Program-made: the position numbers and the translations under genes | DNA from: JAQVXR01 sp050945755 | GTDB lineage: Bacteria; Bacillota; Dehalobacteriia; Dehalobacteriales; Dehalobacteriaceae | Direction: 5' to 3' | Length of the DNA: 6,567 nt | Assembly (NCBI GenBank): GCA_050945755.1 | Contig: JBMNTN010000088.1 | Span: 1 to 6,567 of the forward strand | In this document: positions 3,353 to 6,567 of the stretch, in pieces | How positions within the stretch are numbered: position 1 is the first letter of the stretch | How the letters are laid out: each line of letters begins with the position of its first letter | Notes under the pieces: model-generated | Told to the model about the DNA's origin: nothing | Databases searched by the model: none | What the model saw: the letters and a program-made list of their open reading frames with translations, nothing else

Positions 3353-5593
3353 TTAGGATTCGTAATCAATCTTCAGCCGTTTTATAATCTCGTTCAAAGT
3401 GCTTCGTCCTATTCCTAGCTTTCTGGCAGCTTGAGCTTGTACGCCATCTGCCTCTTTTAATGCTTTCATAATTAGTTTTTGTTTGTACTCATTAACTGCC
3501 CGATTATAATTTATTAGTTCTTCATCGGACGAAACACTAACAGTACTAAATTTTACCTTTAAGGAAGGCGGCAAGTCTTCTTCCGTTATTTCCCGGCCTT
3601 CACAAAGGATAACCGCTCTTTCAATCGCATTTTCTAATTCTCGGACATTACCCGGCCACTCTGCATTAGTTAACGCCATCATAGCCCGTTTATTTATGGA
3701 AATCACTTTTTTCTGATGTTTAGTGTTAAACTTATCCATAAAATACTTGATTAATACAGGAATATCATCCCTACGTTCCACCAAATTAGGAAGCCTAATC
3801 GAAACTACATTTAGACGGTAAAAGAGATCCTCTCGAAATTTTTTACTTTCGATTAACTCCTCTAAGTCTCGATTAGTAGCCGCAATAATACGAACATCAC
3901 TTTTTCGCGGGACAGTTTCTCCAATGCGTAAAAACTCTCCCTCTTGGAGGACACGCAATAGCTTGGCCTGCAATTGGGGGCTAACATCTCCAATCTCATC
4001 AAGAAACAAAGTCCCTCCGTTTGCTTCTTCAAACAAACCTTTTTTGTTGCTTACAGCCCCGGTAAAAGCACCCTTAGTGTGTCCGAAAAGTTCGCTCTCC
4101 AAAAGATTATCCGGCAAGGCAGCACAGTTAACACTGACAAATGCATGTCCCTGACGCAAGCTTTTTTGATGGAGCGCCTGAGCTACTAATTCTTTTCCCG
4201 TACCACTTTTCCCGCGAATAAGCACAGTACTGTCTGTAGGGGCTACTTTGTTAATTATCTGATAAACTTTTTGCATGGCAAGAGAATTTCCAATCATATT
4301 CTCCATACCGACAACACTTGTTAACTGTTTTCTTAAATGAATATTATATGACTCTAAATTTGTAATTAAAAAAGGCAAGCACATTTTATTCTCTGCTAAA
4401 CCGCGGAAAACCGCCCTTGCTTTTTCCCGACAGCTAGAATAACCGCAAGCACCGCAATTCAACTCATCTTCCGGAGAAAATTTGCCCAGTTCAGTAAGTA
4501 CAGCTCGAATTTGGGCCGGTGTAGGTTCAGGCATCTCCGGTATTTCTTTACTACGATCGCGAAAACCCCTGGTCAAATTCAGCCCATCCGGCATAACCGG
4601 AGGTTTTTTTGTGGAGCCTTCCATATTTTCTCTGGTATATTGAGCAACAAGCTGCTGTCTTTCATACTTATTTAGTGGTGATTTTATCATAGGACCGCTG
4701 ATACATCCATCACAAAACAAAATATCAGCAAGCTGAATTGAATTCTTATCCTGCTTGATCCCCTTTAAAAAGTCTAGACAATTTTCTTGGCCTTCAACCA
4801 TAATTATCTCATAACTCAAAGGATCAAGTTCCAGACTGGCAGTACGTAAAAGCCCGCCGGAAATAGGATAGAGCCTTCCCAATCCCGAGTTTGGACTATC
4901 CCATTCCACTGGTAACTGATCCTCTATTATAATCTCTTTTTCCTTAAACATTTGATCCAATTCTGAGAAGGTTAACACCGCGTCGATAGCTCCTTGAACC
5001 ATTGGATCTTGTGCTTCTTCTTTTTTAGCAATACAAGGGCCAATAAAAACCACTTTGCATTTTTTACCATAAATAGTTTTCAAGTAGCGCCCTAACGCCA
5101 CCATTGGAGAAACCACCGGAATTAAAAATTGATTTAAATCGGAATAATGTTTTTCCACCAAGGTAACTATTACCGGGCAAGCTGATGCAATAAAATGCTC
5201 CTGAGCGCCCTGAGACAGCATTTTTTTATATTCTTGCGTAACGAGAAGAGCCCCAAAAGCAACTTCCCAAACCTCATCAAAGCCCAATTGCTTAACAGCA
5301 TGAACTACCTGTCCCGGATGACAACTTTCATAATGGGCAACAAAAGACGGTGCCAAACAGGCAATTGATTTTTTAGCTGATACGGCATTGTTTGCTCTTT
5401 CTACCCCGCTGGTAATTTTTTTGGCATTTTGTGTGCACACTTCAACACAATGGCCACACCCGATACAAAGCTCAGGAACAACCATTGCTTGCCCTTCTTC
5501 CACTTTAATAGCTTTTGCCGGGCATTTTCTAATACATGAATAACACCGTCTGCACAGTCCGCTGATAGTTGTCACTACGTTTTCCGGCAACAT
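3353..5593 (-). CDS. Sigma-54 activator with ferredoxin and [FeFe]-hydrogenase sensory domains (regulator 2)
   Basis: A 746-residue paralogue of regulator 1, collinear along its whole length. Ferredoxin cysteines are C14, C17, C20, C24 and C43, C46, C49, C53. The H-domain motifs are ASACP (C139), PCIAKK (C187) and FCDGC (C294, C297); the 4Fe-4S domain uses C380, C383, C388 and C405. The AAA+ part has GKSGTGKE (461-468), GAFTGA (508-513), Walker B D532-E533, arginine-finger region R587 to R593 and WPGNVREL; the Fis-type helix-turn-helix is at about 704-739. The proton-transfer cysteine of catalytic hydrogenases is alanine here (A138), phenylalanine in regulator 1. ATG at 5593 is preferred because AGGGG (5603-5599) is 5 nt upstream; GTG at 5599 is an in-frame alternative. 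It lies downstream of hydA but is separated from it by a strong terminator, so it likely has its own promoter. The stop codon abuts the repeats feeding the next sigma-54 promoter. Confidence 0.93.
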   Translation of the reverse strand: MLPENVVTTISGLCRRCYSCIRKCPAKAIKVEEGQAMVVPELCIGCGHCVEVCTQNAKKITSGVERANNAVSAKKSIACLAPSFVAHYESCHPGQVVHAVKQLGFDEVWEVAFGALLVTQEYKKMLSQGAQEHFIASACPVIVTLVEKHYSDLNQFLIPVVSPMVALGRYLKTIYGKKCKVVFIGPCIAKKEEAQDPMVQGAIDAVLTFSELDQMFKEKEIIIEDQLPVEWDSPNSGLGRLYPISGGLLRTASLELDPLSYEIIMVEGQENCLDFLKGIKQDKNSIQLADILFCDGCISGPMIKSPLNKYERQQLVAQYTRENMEGSTKKPPVMPDGLNLTRGFRDRSKEIPEMPEPTPAQIRAVLTELGKFSPEDELNCGACGYSSCREKARAVFRGLAENKMCLPFLITNLESYNIHLRKQLTSVVGMENMIGNSLAMQKVYQIINKVAPTDSTVLIRGKSGTGKELVAQALHQKSLRQGHAFVSVNCAALPDNLLESELFGHTKGAFTGAVSNKKGLFEEANGGTLFLDEIGDVSPQLQAKLLRVLQEGEFLRIGETVPRKSDVRIIAATNRDLEELIESKKFREDLFYRLNVVSIRLPNLVERRDDIPVLIKYFMDKFNTKHQKKVISINKRAMMALTNAEWPGNVRELENAIERAVILCEGREITEEDLPPSLKVKFSTVSVSSDEELINYNRAVNEYKQKLIMKALKEADGVQAQAARKLGIGRSTLNEIIKRLKIDYES

Positions 5594-5682
5594 TATCACC
5601 CCTGACTAAATACCTTGTTAAGCAATTAAATAATTATTAGTTAGTTTCATACACATGTAACATATTTCGACTTTCTTATACA

Positions 5683-5688
5683 ATTATA
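5683..5688 (-). promoter_or_regulatory. Candidate housekeeping -10 element for regulator 2
   Basis: The minus strand contains a perfect TATAAT at 5688-5683, about 90 nt before the regulator 2 ATG. The hexamer 17 nt upstream (TTAAAT) is a poor -35 match and there is no TG extension, so this is only a likely promoter. It would make regulator 2 the constitutive entry point of the system. Confidence 0.35.
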
Positions 5689-5732
5689 TCTTAATTTACA
5701 CCGACATTTAATAGAAAACTATGTTTATTTTG

Positions 5733-5748
5733 TAGCAATTTTTTGCTA
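5733..5748. promoter_or_regulatory. Palindrome upstream of regulator 2
   Basis: TAGCAA-TTTT-TTGCTA is a perfect 6-bp inverted repeat with a 4-bp centre, about 45 nt upstream of the candidate -10 element. It could be an operator for a dimeric regulator. A terminator role is unlikely because the stem is short and AT-rich and the hydA terminator already lies upstream. Confidence 0.3.
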
Positions 5749-5803
5749 ATTTAGTTAATTATAATGTTTTTTTAACAAATCTATTTTTTGAAAATGTTTA
5801 TCC

Positions 5804-5840
5804 AAAAAAAGACCTGCTCAGGTAAAGCAATGAGCAGGTC
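5804..5840 (-). terminator. Intrinsic terminator of the hydA-like gene
   Basis: A perfect 10-bp stem GACCTGCTCA (5811-5820) / TGAGCAGGTC (5831-5840) with a 10-nt loop is followed on the minus strand by seven T residues (5810-5804). It begins 56 nt after the hydA stop codon and should insulate regulator 2 from hydA transcription. Confidence 0.92.
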
Positions 5841-5896
5841 AATAATATAAAGAATTTTTTCCTTTGCCTCAGAAAAATATCCCTTGGCTCAAATAA

Positions 5897-6567
5897 TTAG
5901 AGGAACTTTTTATTCTTATCATGATAATGTGTATGAAGCAGTTCGTGGGATTTATGCCCTAACGGTTCATGCAGGAACTCTTCATAAATTTGTTTTACTT
6001 CCGGATTTTCATGAGACTTACGCAGCGGTAGACCCGCATCTTCCTTGTAAATACCTTCAATACGTTCGGCTCTTTTAGCATTTGACTTGGTAATAGGCTG
6101 GCCGCCACCACCGATGCAGCCGCCAGGGCAAGCCATAATCTCGATAAAATGATAAGGAGATTCACCGGCCCGAACCTGGTCCATAACCCTGCGTGCGTTA
6201 GCAAGCCCATGGGCAATCGCTACCCGGACTTTTAATCCGTTTAAGTCAATCTCCGCTTCCTTGATACCTTCCATGCCACGAGCAAAAGTGAAGTTAACAT
6301 CTTTAAGTTCATTGCCGGTAACAACTTCATAAACTGTACGCAGGGCTGCTTCCATCACACCACCGGTAGCCCCGAAAATAACAGCCGCCCCAGTATAAGC
6401 TCCCATCCAAGAATCAAATTTACCCGGAGCAATCCTGGAGAAATCAAGTCCAGTCATTCTAAAAAGTCGACCAAGTTCCCTGGTGGTAAGCACCAGATCC
6501 ACATCCCGGTAACCGCTTGAATTCATTTCCGGGCGGGCTGCTTCAAATTTCTTTGCCGTACAGGGCA
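5897..6567 (-). CDS. hydA: [FeFe]-hydrogenase large (catalytic) subunit, C-terminal part
   Basis: The frame enters from the right edge and ends with TAA at 5899-5897; 222 residues are present and the start is outside. The enzyme interconverts H2 with protons and electrons at the H-cluster in the cytoplasm, commonly disposing of fermentation electrons through ferredoxin or NADH. Visible signatures are PCTAKK (motif L2; the cysteine is residue 2 of the fragment), FGATGGVMEAALRT, and the full L3 motif IEIMACPGGCIGGGGQP with its two cysteines spaced C-x3-C. The end matches the hydrogenase small-subunit-like domain (RAERIEGIYKEDAGLPLRKS, then a histidine-rich HELLHTHYH tail). All visible catalytic residues are intact, so this is an authentic hydrogenase and a useful contrast with the degenerate copies in the two regulators. 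Whether it belongs to a multimeric NAD-linked or bifurcating complex cannot be told, because the N-terminal FeS domains and partner genes are off the window. Confidence 0.95.
   Translation of the reverse strand, partial: PCTAKKFEAARPEMNSSGYRDVDLVLTTRELGRLFRMTGLDFSRIAPGKFDSWMGAYTGAAVIFGATGGVMEAALRTVYEVVTGNELKDVNFTFARGMEGIKEAEIDLNGLKVRVAIAHGLANARRVMDQVRAGESPYHFIEIMACPGGCIGGGGQPITKSNAKRAERIEGIYKEDAGLPLRKSHENPEVKQIYEEFLHEPLGHKSHELLHTHYHDKNKKFL

Larger units (their letters stand above)
5594..5896. other. AT-rich intergenic region between hydA-like gene and regulator 2
   Basis: About 300 nt without a convincing gene. It holds, from right to left, the hydA terminator (5840-5804), a short palindrome (5733-5748), a candidate vegetative -10 element (5688-5683), a near Spo0A-box on the minus strand (AGTCGAA, 5672-5666) and the regulator 2 ribosome binding site. 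No sigma-54 promoter is visible, in contrast to the other two units. A plus-strand open frame from 5884 is the antisense of hydA and is not a gene. Confidence 0.6.

Noticed and set aside
3924..4189. Two plus-strand frames opposite the AAA+ domain of regulator 2
   Set aside because: They mirror the shadows seen opposite regulator 1 and follow from conserved AAA+ codons.
659..5593. The two regulators as working H2-producing hydrogenases
   Set aside because: The proton-transfer cysteine is missing, L3 is one residue short and lacks GGGGQP, and the small-subunit domain is absent, replaced by the activator module.
5884..6216. Plus- and minus-strand short frames over the hydA end
   Set aside because: Shadows of the hydA frame, which has complete hydrogenase motifs.

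Overview
The window looks like a chromosomal segment of an anaerobic, endospore-forming, low-GC Firmicute (class Clostridia). The grounds are an AT-rich composition, strong AGGAGG-type ribosome binding sites, a Spo0E-family sporulation phosphatase, an authentic [FeFe]-hydrogenase gene and sigma-54 promoters. I cannot name the genus from sequence alone. No mobile element, CRISPR array, tRNA or rRNA is visible.

Layout, read along the minus strand (right to left), which carries nearly all the genes: (1) 6567-5897, the 3' part of a catalytic [FeFe]-hydrogenase large subunit (hydA-like), closed by a strong intrinsic terminator at 5804-5840. (2) 5593-3353, a 746-residue sigma-54 activator whose sensory half is a ferredoxin plus a degenerate [FeFe]-hydrogenase H-domain plus a second 4Fe-4S domain ('regulator 2'). 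(3) 3352-3261, a set of 16-bp repeats that look like upstream activator sites, then a near-consensus sigma-54 promoter at 3198-3181. (4) 3121-2954, an unrecognised 55-residue basic protein, and 2899-659, a second 746-residue paralogue of the same fused regulator ('regulator 1'). (5) 627-610, one possible activator site overlapping a perfect Spo0A-box match, and a second sigma-54 promoter at 582-565. (6) 364-140, a Spo0E-like aspartyl-phosphate phosphatase, preceded by a roughly 190-nt leader that may hold a 29-codon ORF. A hairpin at 110-136 ends this unit and a convergent plus-strand gene, of which only the last 33 codons are present (1-101).

The most interesting reading is a redox- or H2-sensing sigma-54 relay. 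Each regulator gene is followed directly by candidate activator sites and a sigma-54 promoter driving the next unit: regulator 2, then ORF55 plus regulator 1, then spo0E-like. Both regulators keep the GAFTGA loop, Walker motifs and arginine fingers needed to drive sigma-54 polymerase, and they share almost the same recognition helix. Their hydrogenase domains keep four cubane-ligand cysteines but have lost the proton-transfer cysteine and have a shortened third H-cluster motif, unlike the hydA next door. They therefore probably sense rather than catalyse. The last target, a Spo0E-type phosphatase, would connect hydrogen/redox state to the sporulation decision. The domains and promoters are visible in the sequence; the relay and its physiological meaning are inference.
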